Shown here piece by piece: positions 1 through 5,703 of a stretch of DNA of 8,553 nt (position 1 is the first letter of the stretch; each line of letters starts with the position of its first letter). This DNA is from Alkalibacterium indicireducens. Its GTDB lineage: Bacteria; Bacillota; Bacilli; Lactobacillales; Carnobacteriaceae_A. The stretch covers positions 1 through 8,553 of the forward strand of contig NZ_BAAADA010000181.1 in the NCBI RefSeq assembly GCF_039522005.1, read 5' to 3'. Position numbers and translations under genes: made by a program. The notes under the pieces were generated by a model. That model worked only from the letters and a program-made list of their open reading frames with translations. It had not been told where the DNA came from and searched no databases.

Positions 1-74
1 CATTTTAATATTAAAATTGAAGAGTTACCATCTCTAGAAAAAAAGTTTCCGCCAAAGTCTTGACACATACTCAT
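1..74 (-). CDS. 5' end of an unidentified gene, next in the cps operon, cut by the window edge
   Basis: An ATG at 74-72 opens a frame that stays open to the window edge (24 complete codons, beginning MSMCQDFGGNFF). A strong AGGAGG site (82-87) sits 7 bases upstream, and the start lies only 17 bp after the cpsB stop, so it is almost certainly translated as the next gene of the cps operon. The visible residues are not hydrophobic at first but turn to SSILILK at the end. The fragment is too short to assign. In related loci this slot often holds the priming undecaprenyl-phosphate sugar transferase or a nucleotide-sugar epimerase, but that is position-based inference only. Confidence 0.65.
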   Translation of the reverse strand, partial: MSMCQDFGGNFFSRDGNSSILILK

Positions 75-91
75 CTCGTGTCCTCCTTTAC

Positions 92-862
92 TTATTTAAA
101 CCATTTTGAAATGAGCGATTTTTTTATGTGATGGGTGTCTGGTGCAATCACTGGGTCTCCATTGAGCAAATCTTTTGTCGTCTGGTGAAACGCATTTCTT
201 TTGCTTCTACCGTAGTTTTTCGCTAACAAGTCATAAGCTTTTTTCATATGAAAAGCACGATTACCTGTGTTATGAGCATCTGAAGCAATAAAGTGAACGA
301 GATTCGCTTCAATGAGCTGCTTGCTAAGCTTTTCGATATTTTTTCCAAAGCCCCCTGTATAACTAGATGCTGTCAATTGAGCCAAGGCCCCTTTATCGAT
401 AAAGTCTTTTAACCGATTAGGATGTTCTAGAATCTGATGATTTCTTTCAGGATGCACAATGACTGGTGTCTTCCCATTTAACTGCAGCTCGTAAAACAAT
501 CTTTCTGCGTAAGTAGGGATATTAGACGTCGGAAATTCAATCAGTATATATGTTTGGCTTTCGTCCGTAAAGAGGATCTTATCAGCATCTATATCATTGA
601 TTATTTCTCCATAGATGCTGACTTCTTGTCCCGGAAAAATAGTTAAGTTGATATTTCTGGCATCTAATTCTGACTGCAGCTCGCTGACATACCTTACAAC
701 ATCAGCTTTGTCGTTGATCCAGCTTCGCTTCTGATGGTGAGGAGTCGCCAGAATATGTGTGATTCCTTCTTCAACGGCAAGTTCTGCCATTTTAATGGAG
801 TCCTCAAGCGTTTGAGCCCCATCATCGACTCCTGATAGTATATGACAATGTAAGTCTATCAT
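92..862 (-). CDS. cpsB: CpsB/Wzh-type tyrosine-protein phosphatase (PHP family)
   Basis: Manganese-dependent protein tyrosine phosphatase of the PHP superfamily, expected in the cytoplasm, where it dephosphorylates the tyrosine cluster of the partner kinase CpsD and so tunes capsule polymerisation and export. Numbering from the ATG at 862, metal-binding motifs are in family order: DLHCH (H5, H7), GVDDGA (D13), ATPHH (H42), GQE (E80), IEF (E109), HPER (H137) and SDAH (D195, H197). At 256 residues the protein is a usual length for Cps4B/YwqE-like enzymes and looks intact. A longer frame begins with GTG at 871, but the AAAGGA site (873-878) is only 1 base from that GTG and 10 bases from the ATG, so I take the ATG. 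The gene starts 18 bp after the cpsD stop and is clearly co-transcribed. Confidence 0.95.
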   Translation of the reverse strand: MIDLHCHILSGVDDGAQTLEDSIKMAELAVEEGITHILATPHHQKRSWINDKADVVRYVSELQSELDARNINLTIFPGQEVSIYGEIINDIDADKILFTDESQTYILIEFPTSNIPTYAERLFYELQLNGKTPVIVHPERNHQILEHPNRLKDFIDKGALAQLTASSYTGGFGKNIEKLSKQLIEANLVHFIASDAHNTGNRAFHMKKAYDLLAKNYGRSKRNAFHQTTKDLLNGDPVIAPDTHHIKKSLISKWFK

Positions 863-872
863 TGATAGCACA

Positions 873-878
873 TCCTTT
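873..878 (-). promoter_or_regulatory. Ribosome binding site that decides the cpsB start
   Basis: AAAGGA on the minus strand lies in the 18-bp gap after the cpsD stop codon. It has a 10-base spacer to the ATG at 862 but only one base to the GTG at 871, which rules out the GTG as a practical start and shortens the protein by three residues. The ATG start also gives the family's standard N-terminus MIDLHCH. Confidence 0.75.
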
Positions 879-880
879 AA

Positions 881-1585
881 TTATTCACCGTAATAGTAAT
901 AATAGCTGTCATCTGATTTATCTACACGGTTTAATACTGCTCCAAGGACATTAGCCTGTACTTTTTCAAGTAAGTCTTTAGCTTTAAAGACTTCATCCTT
1001 ATTAGCCTGACCCTTAGGTATAACGAATAATACACCATCAGTCATTGAGGCCATTACTTGTGCATCAGTGACAGCTAATAGTGGTGGCATATCGAAAATG
1101 ATCAAATCGAAGTAATCCAGCATTTCCTGTTTAATTTCTTCCATACGCTTTGATCCCAATAATTCTGCAGGATTAGGTGGGATTGCTCCACTGGTCAAAA
1201 TATATAATCCCTCTGAATGAGTACGGTAAATCATTTCCTCTAAATTTGCTTTGCGATCAGTAAGTAACGTCGTTAGTCCATCTGTATTTCTTACTTTAAA
1301 TGTTTTATGCACAGTTGGTTTGCGCAAGTCTGCATCAACAAGTAGAACTTTCTTTTCCTTTGATGCGAATGTAGCAGCTAGATTAGCTGAAACTGTAGTT
1401 TTCCCGGATACTGGTCCGGCCGAAGTCACAACGATGGTTCGTAACGTTTCGTCCACCATAGAGAATTGAATATTTGTTCGAATCGTTCTGAACTGTTCTG
1501 AAACGACCGAAGACGGTTTGTTTACCACTACTAAGCTAGGACGGTCAGCCGTATATACTTTTTTCTTTTTATTAAATATCATCAT
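881..1585 (-). CDS. cpsD: CpsD/Wze-type capsular tyrosine-protein kinase (BY-kinase, cytoplasmic subunit)
   Basis: ATP-dependent autophosphorylating tyrosine kinase that works with the membrane adaptor CpsC to control capsule/EPS chain length and export. It has the oligomerisation motif ExxRxxR (E30, R33, R36), a Walker A motif AGPVSGKT (56-63, K62), a Walker A' VDADLRKP (83-90, D84 and D86), a Walker B LIIFDMPP (161-168, D165) and a C-terminal cluster of five tyrosines (228-232) followed by GE, the usual autophosphorylation tail. Length (234) is normal for the split Gram-positive form. Two ATGs stand in tandem (1585 and 1582). The AGGAGG site (1591-1596) overlaps the cpsC stop TAG and is 5 bases from the first ATG and 8 from the second, so the true start may be the second. 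Walker A has VSGKTT where many relatives have a GEGKST-like sequence; the key lysine is kept. BY-kinases of this type are known to phosphorylate UDP-glucose dehydrogenases, and one is encoded nearby. Confidence 0.96.
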   Translation of the reverse strand: MMIFNKKKKVYTADRPSLVVVNKPSSVVSEQFRTIRTNIQFSMVDETLRTIVVTSAGPVSGKTTVSANLAATFASKEKKVLLVDADLRKPTVHKTFKVRNTDGLTTLLTDRKANLEEMIYRTHSEGLYILTSGAIPPNPAELLGSKRMEEIKQEMLDYFDLIIFDMPPLLAVTDAQVMASMTDGVLFVIPKGQANKDEVFKAKDLLEKVQANVLGAVLNRVDKSDDSYYYYYGE

Positions 1586-1594
1586 GCTTTCCTC

Positions 1595-2338
1595 CTAGAC
1601 CTTAGACCTGACATTACTTGTCTCATTTGTACGTTGCGGTAAAGCCTGTCGGCCATCCGACTTCAATTCATCGGCTGACATTTCTGCTATACGCCCAAGA
1701 CTAGTCCAGCCCAGTTCTTCAACGATGAATTTTTCATCTTTAACCGTGTTATCAAGAAATTCCAGAAGAAAGGCCAGACCTACTCCAATCATTCCACCTA
1801 ATACGACACCAATAGCCAAATTCAGCATATGATTGGGAGATATAGGATTAATGTTTGGCTCAGCTTGAGAAATAACAGTCACGTTATCCACGTTCATGAT
1901 CTCATCTAGATTTTCTTGAAAAACCGAAGCGGTTGTATTAGCAATGGTTGCCGCATTGTAAGGATTTGTATCAACCACACGAATCGAAAAGACTTGAGAG
2001 TCTGCTTCATTAGAAATCGTAATTTTGTTTGATAATTCAGAATGAGACAGATCAAGATTCAGTTCATCTCTTACTTCATCCAGTATAACTGGTCCTTTGA
2101 TTATGTCTTTATATGTATTAATCAACTGAACATTCGTATCAATATCTGATCGCTGAATGGCATCTGCCTGTTGAGTACGGTTAACGAGTAGCTGGGTTGT
2201 TGAACTGTATTCTGGTGTTGCTACGAAAAAGGTATAAAAGGAAACTACCAATAGGCCTACTAATGTTAGGCTGATGATTAGTCCCAACCTTTTTTTTATA
2301 ATATTAAATAATTCTACTAAACTGATTTCTTCTTCCAT
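1595..2338 (-). CDS. cpsC: CpsC/Wzd-type capsule chain-length regulator and kinase adaptor (Wzz superfamily)
   Basis: Membrane protein of the polysaccharide co-polymerase type that anchors and activates the kinase CpsD. Two membrane segments are visible, about residues 17-39 and 172-193, flanking an outside domain of about 130 residues. A proline-rich stretch (P161 to P168) precedes the second segment, as is typical of Wzz proteins. The cytoplasmic C-terminal tail (194-247), containing FLDNTVKDEK, is the part expected to contact CpsD. Length (247) is close to the family norm, and there is no fused kinase domain, as expected in Firmicutes. The AGGAGG site (2344-2349) is 5 bases from the ATG. 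It is the first gene of the cpsC-cpsD-cpsB unit, with a 305-bp upstream region holding a promoter candidate. Confidence 0.95.
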   Translation of the reverse strand: MEEEISLVELFNIIKKRLGLIISLTLVGLLVVSFYTFFVATPEYSSTTQLLVNRTQQADAIQRSDIDTNVQLINTYKDIIKGPVILDEVRDELNLDLSHSELSNKITISNEADSQVFSIRVVDTNPYNAATIANTTASVFQENLDEIMNVDNVTVISQAEPNINPISPNHMLNLAIGVVLGGMIGVGLAFLLEFLDNTVKDEKFIVEELGWTSLGRIAEMSADELKSDGRQALPQRTNETSNVRSKV

Positions 2339-2448
2339 ATTATCCTCCTGTTGCTACACCGACTGAAATTACTAATATCTATATAGCAAATTATCATAGA
2401 TTACAGAATAGCATATAAAATAACAACTTTGTACCGGGTGAACAATAT

Positions 2449-2477
2449 ATTAAAATTTATTAAAGTGATTAATTCAA
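2449..2477 (-). promoter_or_regulatory. Candidate sigma-A promoter for cpsC-cpsD-cpsB
   Basis: On the minus strand a -35-like TTGAAT (2472-2477) and a -10-like TTTAAT (2449-2454, one mismatch to TATAAT) are separated by exactly 17 bases. This predicts a transcript starting near 2441 with a leader of about 100 bases before cpsC. A second -10-like TATGAT lies nearer the gene (around 2393-2398) but has no convincing -35. The rest of 2339-2583 is very AT-rich, and I see no leader structure or small gene in it. Confidence 0.45.
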
Positions 2478-2583
2478 AAAAATGACACATTTCGAGTTTG
2501 AAATAATTATAATTACAGATCCTAACATTTAATACAAATAAATAACCTGTTTCCATTCAAACCGATTTAAATATTCATAACTT

Positions 2584-2636
2584 AAAATGCACTAGTCGGA
2601 TCGACCGAAAGGATTCAGTCCTATCCAACCAGTGCA
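2584..2636 (-). terminator. Rho-independent terminator of ugd
   Basis: Read on the minus strand, just after the ugd stop, a 14-bp outer stem (2623-2636 with 2588-2601) pairs fully when two G-U pairs are allowed. It continues through a small internal bulge into a 7-bp inner stem with a UCCU loop. A short run of four U follows (2584-2587). The pairs that are G-U on the minus strand would be A-C mismatches on the plus strand, which fixes the orientation. It separates ugd from the cpsC promoter region. Confidence 0.85.
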
Positions 2637-2643
2637 CGTCCAA

Positions 2644-3813
2644 TTAATTATTGTTGTACAAATCTCTAGTGTATACTTTCTCTTTTACATCTTCTATATC
2701 TTCAGTAATTCTGTTCGCTACAATAACGTCTACTTCATTTTTAAATGATTCCAAATCATTATTAACTTTTGATCTGAAGAATGTGTCCTCGGTTAATACC
2801 GGTTCATAAACAACGACTTCAATCCCTTTAGCCTTGATACGCTTCATAATTCCCTGGATAGCGCTTTGACGGAAGTTATCGGAACCAGATTTCATGACAA
2901 GACGGTAAATTCCTACTTTTTTCGGATTTCTAGCAATGATTTGTTCTGCGATGAAATCTTTACGTGTGCTATTTGCGTCAACGATAGCTGCGATTAAATT
3001 ATTTGGTACTTTGTCGTAGTTAGCCAATAACTGCTTCGTATCTTTAGGCAGACAATAACCGCCGTAACCAAATGAAGGGTTATTATAATGATCACCGATA
3101 CGAGGATCTAAAGAAACACCATCAATGATTGACTGAGTATCCAGATTGTGCACTTCAGCGTAGGTATCCAGTTCATTGAAGTACGCCACACGTAGAGCTA
3201 GATAAGTATTTGCAAACAACTTAACTGCTTCGGCTTCTGTTGACTTCATTAAAAGAACAGAAATGTCTTTTTTAAGCGCACCTTCTACAAGTAAGTCCGC
3301 AAATTTCTGGGCACGTTCTGACTCTTCACCTAAGATGATACGACTAGGATATAGATTATCATATAAGGCGTTTCCTTCTCTAAGGAACTCTGGTGAAAAG
3401 ATGATGTTGTCCGTATCGAACTTGTTTCTAAGTTCCAAAGTATAACCTACAGGAATAGTGGACTTGATAATCATTGTTGAATTCGGGGAATACTTCAGTA
3501 CATCTGAAATCACATCTTCTACCAGTGATGTATCGAAGTAATTTGTTTTGTCGTCATAATTAGTTGGTGCAGCAATGACTACATACTCCGGGTTATTACC
3601 GTATGCCTCCCCTTTGTCAGTTGTTGCCACCAAGTCCAAATCTTTGTTTGCAAGATAATCAGATATTTCCTTATCAACAATGGGAGATTTTTTCTCATTG
3701 ATCATATCAACTTTTTCTTTAATAACTTCTAAGGCTTTAACTGAGTTGTTTTGCGCCAGTAAAATAGCATTAGATAAACCAACATATCCCATGCCTACTA
3801 CAGTAATATTCAT
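2644..3813 (-). CDS. ugd: UDP-glucose 6-dehydrogenase
   Basis: NAD-dependent oxidation of UDP-glucose to UDP-glucuronate, a precursor for acidic capsule or wall polymers; cytoplasmic. The N-terminal Rossmann motif is GMGYVG (7-12), followed by STIPVG (118-123), the substrate-loop motif FSPEFLREG (139-147), EAVKLFANTYLA (K198, N202) and GYGGYCLPKDT carrying the catalytic cysteine C254. The C-terminal UDP-binding domain is present, and 389 residues fits the shorter Gram-positive class (HasB/Cap3A-like). The start is supported by an AAGGA site 8 bases upstream. The gene stands alone between two hairpin terminators, 91 bp after the LCP gene and 305 bp before cpsC, so it is probably its own transcription unit. 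It belongs functionally with the cps genes and is a likely phosphorylation target of CpsD (known for related kinases, not shown here). Confidence 0.97.
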   Translation of the reverse strand: MNITVVGMGYVGLSNAILLAQNNSVKALEVIKEKVDMINEKKSPIVDKEISDYLANKDLDLVATTDKGEAYGNNPEYVVIAAPTNYDDKTNYFDTSLVEDVISDVLKYSPNSTMIIKSTIPVGYTLELRNKFDTDNIIFSPEFLREGNALYDNLYPSRIILGEESERAQKFADLLVEGALKKDISVLLMKSTEAEAVKLFANTYLALRVAYFNELDTYAEVHNLDTQSIIDGVSLDPRIGDHYNNPSFGYGGYCLPKDTKQLLANYDKVPNNLIAAIVDANSTRKDFIAEQIIARNPKKVGIYRLVMKSGSDNFRQSAIQGIMKRIKAKGIEVVVYEPVLTEDTFFRSKVNNDLESFKNEVDVIVANRITEDIEDVKEKVYTRDLYNNN

Positions 3814-3842
3814 CTAGTTCATCCTTCCGAAATTTTTACATA

Positions 3843-3883
3843 CAATACAATAATACCCTGTTAAGATGGAATCTACAACAGGG
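3843..3883 (-). terminator. Probable terminator of the LCP gene
   Basis: On the minus strand a 7-bp stem CCCTGTT/AACAGGG (3877-3883 with 3856-3862) is extended inside by AGAU/AUCU around a UCC loop. It begins 21 bases after the LCP stop. The following stretch is U-rich but interrupted (UAUUAUUGUAUUGU), so termination may be partial and some read-through into ugd is possible. Confidence 0.6.
3850..3878 (-). promoter_or_regulatory. Weak promoter candidate for ugd, overlapping the terminator hairpin
   Basis: A -10-like TATTAT (3850-3855, one mismatch) lies 17 bases after TTGTAG (3873-3878), which matches only half of the -35 consensus and lies inside the hairpin of the preceding terminator. The gap has little other room for a promoter, so ugd may use this site or depend on read-through from the LCP gene. 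Confidence 0.25.
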
Positions 3884-3904
3884 CAGTAAAATTTTATACA
3901 ATAG

Positions 3905-4885
3905 TTAATTCAATTCGAGTTCAGATTTCAAATGATCCTGCACACGTGCAATTTCCTCATCGGGTATCATTTCATAATACACACCATTCATCATTGTTCC
4001 GCTACCTGAAAGCTGAAGCTGTTCGACATTTGATACAGATGATCGGTAGTTGTTAAACATATCCACCATATCTTCAAAGGCCATATTTGTACGCATATTA
4101 GTACTCATCGCTCCAAGGATTGATCGATAGTTCATTACAGAGTCAAGAGACGCCACACTTTGCATCGTGGCTTCAATAACTTGCCTCTGGCGGTGCTGTC
4201 TTCCGTAATCTCCTGAGGGATCATTCTTTCTCATTCTAGAGTACGCCAGAGCTTTAGCCCCATCCATGTGAGTGGTCTGCCCCTCTACAAATGTGTACTC
4301 CCCTTGAGAAAATGTAAGTGAAGGAACAACGTCTATACCACCTACAGCATCCACGATTTGTTGCATGCCCTCCATATTAACTGATACATAATAATCCACT
4401 GGAATATCAAACAGATTTTGAACTGTATTTACAGTCATGCTTGTACCGCCAAAGGCATAAGCGTGATTTATTTTATCCATAGTCCCACGTCCGACGATTT
4501 CCGTATAGGTATCTCTAGGAATACTGACTATGCTCGTTTTTTCAGTATTGGGGTTTATAGTTAATAGCATGAGTGTATCTGAGCGCCCTGACATGTTATC
4601 TGGACCATCTGTATCGACACCCATTATAAGAACAGAAAATGGGTCTTCACCTTTATCAACATCAAGAGGTCTTTCCTGACGACTTGTATGCTGCTCCTGT
4701 GCTTCCACTGGTTTATACATTTCGTCTGTTGTAGATCTCAGGTCTGAGTATACTTGCCACCCAATATAAGCAGCTATTGCTCCTATAAGAGTAAACATTA
4801 GCATAAATATAGAAAAGATGATTTTTCCAGCTGTTCGTTTATTATTTCTTTTGTAATGTTTTCTCGATCTTGATTGTTTAGTCAT
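3905..4885 (-). CDS. LytR-CpsA-Psr (LCP) family glycopolymer-peptidoglycan ligase
   Basis: Membrane-anchored phosphotransferase that attaches lipid-linked polymers (capsule, teichoic acid or similar) to peptidoglycan on the outer face of the membrane. A basic cytoplasmic N-terminus (1-20) is followed by one membrane segment (about 21-43), a linker, and the LCP domain from about residue 83. Family residues are visible: GVD (D91), GRSDTLML (R101, D103), SIPRDTY (R124, D125), KINHAY (138-143), and the AYSRMRKNDPSGDYGRQHRQ region (R217, R219, D226, R229, R232) that binds the pyrophosphate lipid. Length (326) is ordinary and the gene looks intact. The accessory domain seen in streptococcal CpsA is absent. 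It is the closest LCP gene to the cps cluster and is a reasonable candidate for capsule attachment, but LytR-like teichoic acid ligation is equally possible. It has its own promoter and a hairpin after the stop. Confidence 0.95.
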   Translation of the reverse strand: MTKQSRSRKHYKRNNKRTAGKIIFSIFMLMFTLIGAIAAYIGWQVYSDLRSTTDEMYKPVEAQEQHTSRQERPLDVDKGEDPFSVLIMGVDTDGPDNMSGRSDTLMLLTINPNTEKTSIVSIPRDTYTEIVGRGTMDKINHAYAFGGTSMTVNTVQNLFDIPVDYYVSVNMEGMQQIVDAVGGIDVVPSLTFSQGEYTFVEGQTTHMDGAKALAYSRMRKNDPSGDYGRQHRQRQVIEATMQSVASLDSVMNYRSILGAMSTNMRTNMAFEDMVDMFNNYRSSVSNVEQLQLSGSGTMMNGVYYEMIPDEEIARVQDHLKSELELN

Positions 4886-4946
4886 AGACTTCCTTCTCTC
4901 TTCAAAATATCTATCTATAAGTTTACCAGTTTATATGTCTTTGATT

Positions 4947-4974
4947 ATTATAAAATGTGAATAAATCACAACAA
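4947..4974 (-). promoter_or_regulatory. Promoter of the LCP gene
   Basis: A perfect -10 TATAAT (4947-4952) lies 16 bases from a -35-like TTGTTG (4969-4974) on the minus strand. The predicted start near 4940 gives a leader of about 55 bases and an AAGGA ribosome binding site 5 bases before the ATG. This is the clearest promoter in the window. Confidence 0.7.
4956..4970. promoter_or_regulatory. Operator-like inverted repeat inside the LCP promoter
   Basis: TGTGA (4956-4960) and TCACA (4966-4970) form perfect 5-base inverted arms around ATAAA. The dyad fills the space between -35 and -10 and overlaps the last two bases of the -35, a position where a bound protein would block polymerase. The arms match the half-sites of CRP/FNR-type regulators, but those usually have a 6-base spacer, so the regulator is not identified. 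Confidence 0.4.
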
Positions 4975-5013
4975 TTTAGCTTGCTACAGATATTGCGCTA
5001 GTTATTTTTTCCA

Positions 5014-5403
5014 TCTAGCCGACAGATGACTGTGGGTCTGGTCTTTGATACTTTAACCAAGGCAACCCAACGATACGGTGCGGCCGAAGGACTCATTCTC
5101 CATTCTGACCTTGGTTCACACTACACAAGCGAAGCGTATGAATCTGCGCTAGAAAAACAAGGGATTCGTCATAGTTTCAGTCGGAAAGGAAGTCCTTACG
5201 ATAATGCCGTAATCGAATCCTTTCATTCTATCGGAAAAAAGGAAGGAGTTTATCAAAATAATTATCCTGATTTCGATACCGCTTATAGAGAATTATTTCA
5301 ATACATTGAAGCCTTCTACAATCGGAAGAGAATTCACTCGGCACTTGGGAACCGAACGCCCCTAGCCATTGAGCAAGCATACTTAGATCAAGCAGTCATT
5401 TAA
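5014..5403 (+). pseudogene. IS3-family transposase fragment (C-terminal part of the OrfB integrase domain)
   Basis: This is the only plus-strand gene. Counting from the ATG at 5026 (125 residues to the TAA), it carries the second catalytic aspartate in HSDLGSHYTS (D28), then SRKGSPYDNAVIESF with the catalytic glutamate (E64) at the DD35E spacing, and the usual IS3 C-terminal FYNRKRIHSALGNRTP. The first catalytic aspartate, the HTH_21 region and OrfA are missing, so it cannot transpose. Similarity to IS3 proteins appears to continue a few codons before the ATG (SRQ from about 5017), so the ATG is an internal methionine; a stop at 4999-5001 closes the frame. The left break lies close to 5014, about 40 bp upstream of the LCP promoter. 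Base composition is visibly richer in GC than the flanking DNA. Confidence 0.93.
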
Positions 5404-5455
5404 GTTAGACGGAATCAATAGGACGGTTAAATAGAAAGACTTTAGCTTTCCTCAT

Positions 5456-5508
5456 GGTTTCGGTAAATGTTCTAAAATGCGTCAGCGGTTAGAACGTTTA
5501 CCGAAACC
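5456..5508. repeat. Long near-perfect palindrome, possibly a small mobile repeat
   Basis: The arm GGTTTCGGTAAATGTTCTAA (5456-5475) is repeated in inverted form at 5489-5508 with 19 of 20 bases matching, around a 13-base centre. Pairing continues outward with one mismatch as CTCA/TGAG to 5452 and 5513. A 6-base direct repeat TCCTCA lies at 5449-5454 and 5514-5519, overlapping those outer arms. Neither strand has a U-run after the stem, so it is not a simple terminator. It could be a MITE, a REP-like hairpin or part of a rearranged IS. Confidence 0.8.
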
Positions 5509-5640
5509 TTGAGTCCTCAAAACGGTCCATGTTTCATTAAGAAATTCTCTTAAATCGTGTCCAAGATATTGACGTAATACCAATAGGTTTACTTTTAACT
5601 AAGGAAAAAACTCAACTTTAATGAATATATTATATTTATT

Positions 5641-5690
5641 CATAAAAAGACTTAGAAGGATTATCATTAACTGATTCCCTTCCAAGTCTT
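5641..5690 (-). terminator. Rho-independent terminator of the amidase gene
   Basis: On the minus strand a 13-bp stem (5678-5690 with 5647-5659, one G-U pair) encloses a loop of 18 bases and runs into five U (5644-5648, overlapping the stem foot). It starts 13 bases after the amidase stop. A second, AT-only dyad ATGAATA/TATTCAT (5621-5627 and 5637-5643) follows at once and may assist. Confidence 0.87.
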
Positions 5691-5703
5691 AATGTTTAAT
5701 ATA

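Larger units (their letters stand above)
5014..5583 (+). mobile_element. Possible extent of the IS3-family remnant
   Basis: After the transposase stop, IS3 elements normally end within a few tens of bases. Here a sequence resembling such an end (GTGTCCA followed by TTGACG, 5558-5574) appears only about 170 bp downstream, with a large palindrome in between. One reading is that the remnant reaches about 5580 and was itself invaded or rearranged between 5404 and 5550. I cannot identify the matching left end, and no target-site duplication is visible. Confidence 0.35.

Noticed and set aside
1251..1469. 72-codon plus-strand frame
   Set aside because: It lies wholly inside cpsD on the opposite strand, has no ribosome binding site of note and its translation resembles no protein; the cpsD reading has all kinase motifs.
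2339..2583. Small gene or structured leader RNA before cpsC
   Set aside because: The stretch is AT-rich with no frame having a ribosome binding site and no stable stem apart from the ugd terminator; only a promoter candidate remains.
3263..3445. 60-codon plus-strand frame
   Set aside because: It is antisense to the conserved middle of ugd and has no features of a real gene.
5456..5508. Palindrome read as a terminator or as an integron attC site
   Set aside because: No U-run follows on either strand, and the core sequences do not fit the attC consensus ends in the required order.
5482..5598. 38-codon minus-strand frame in the gap after the amidase terminator (contains LGHDLREFLNETW)
   Set aside because: The translation looks protein-like, but there is no ATG, no ribosome binding site, and its end lies within the palindrome. 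It could be a relic of a gene brought by the insertion, yet I cannot support it.
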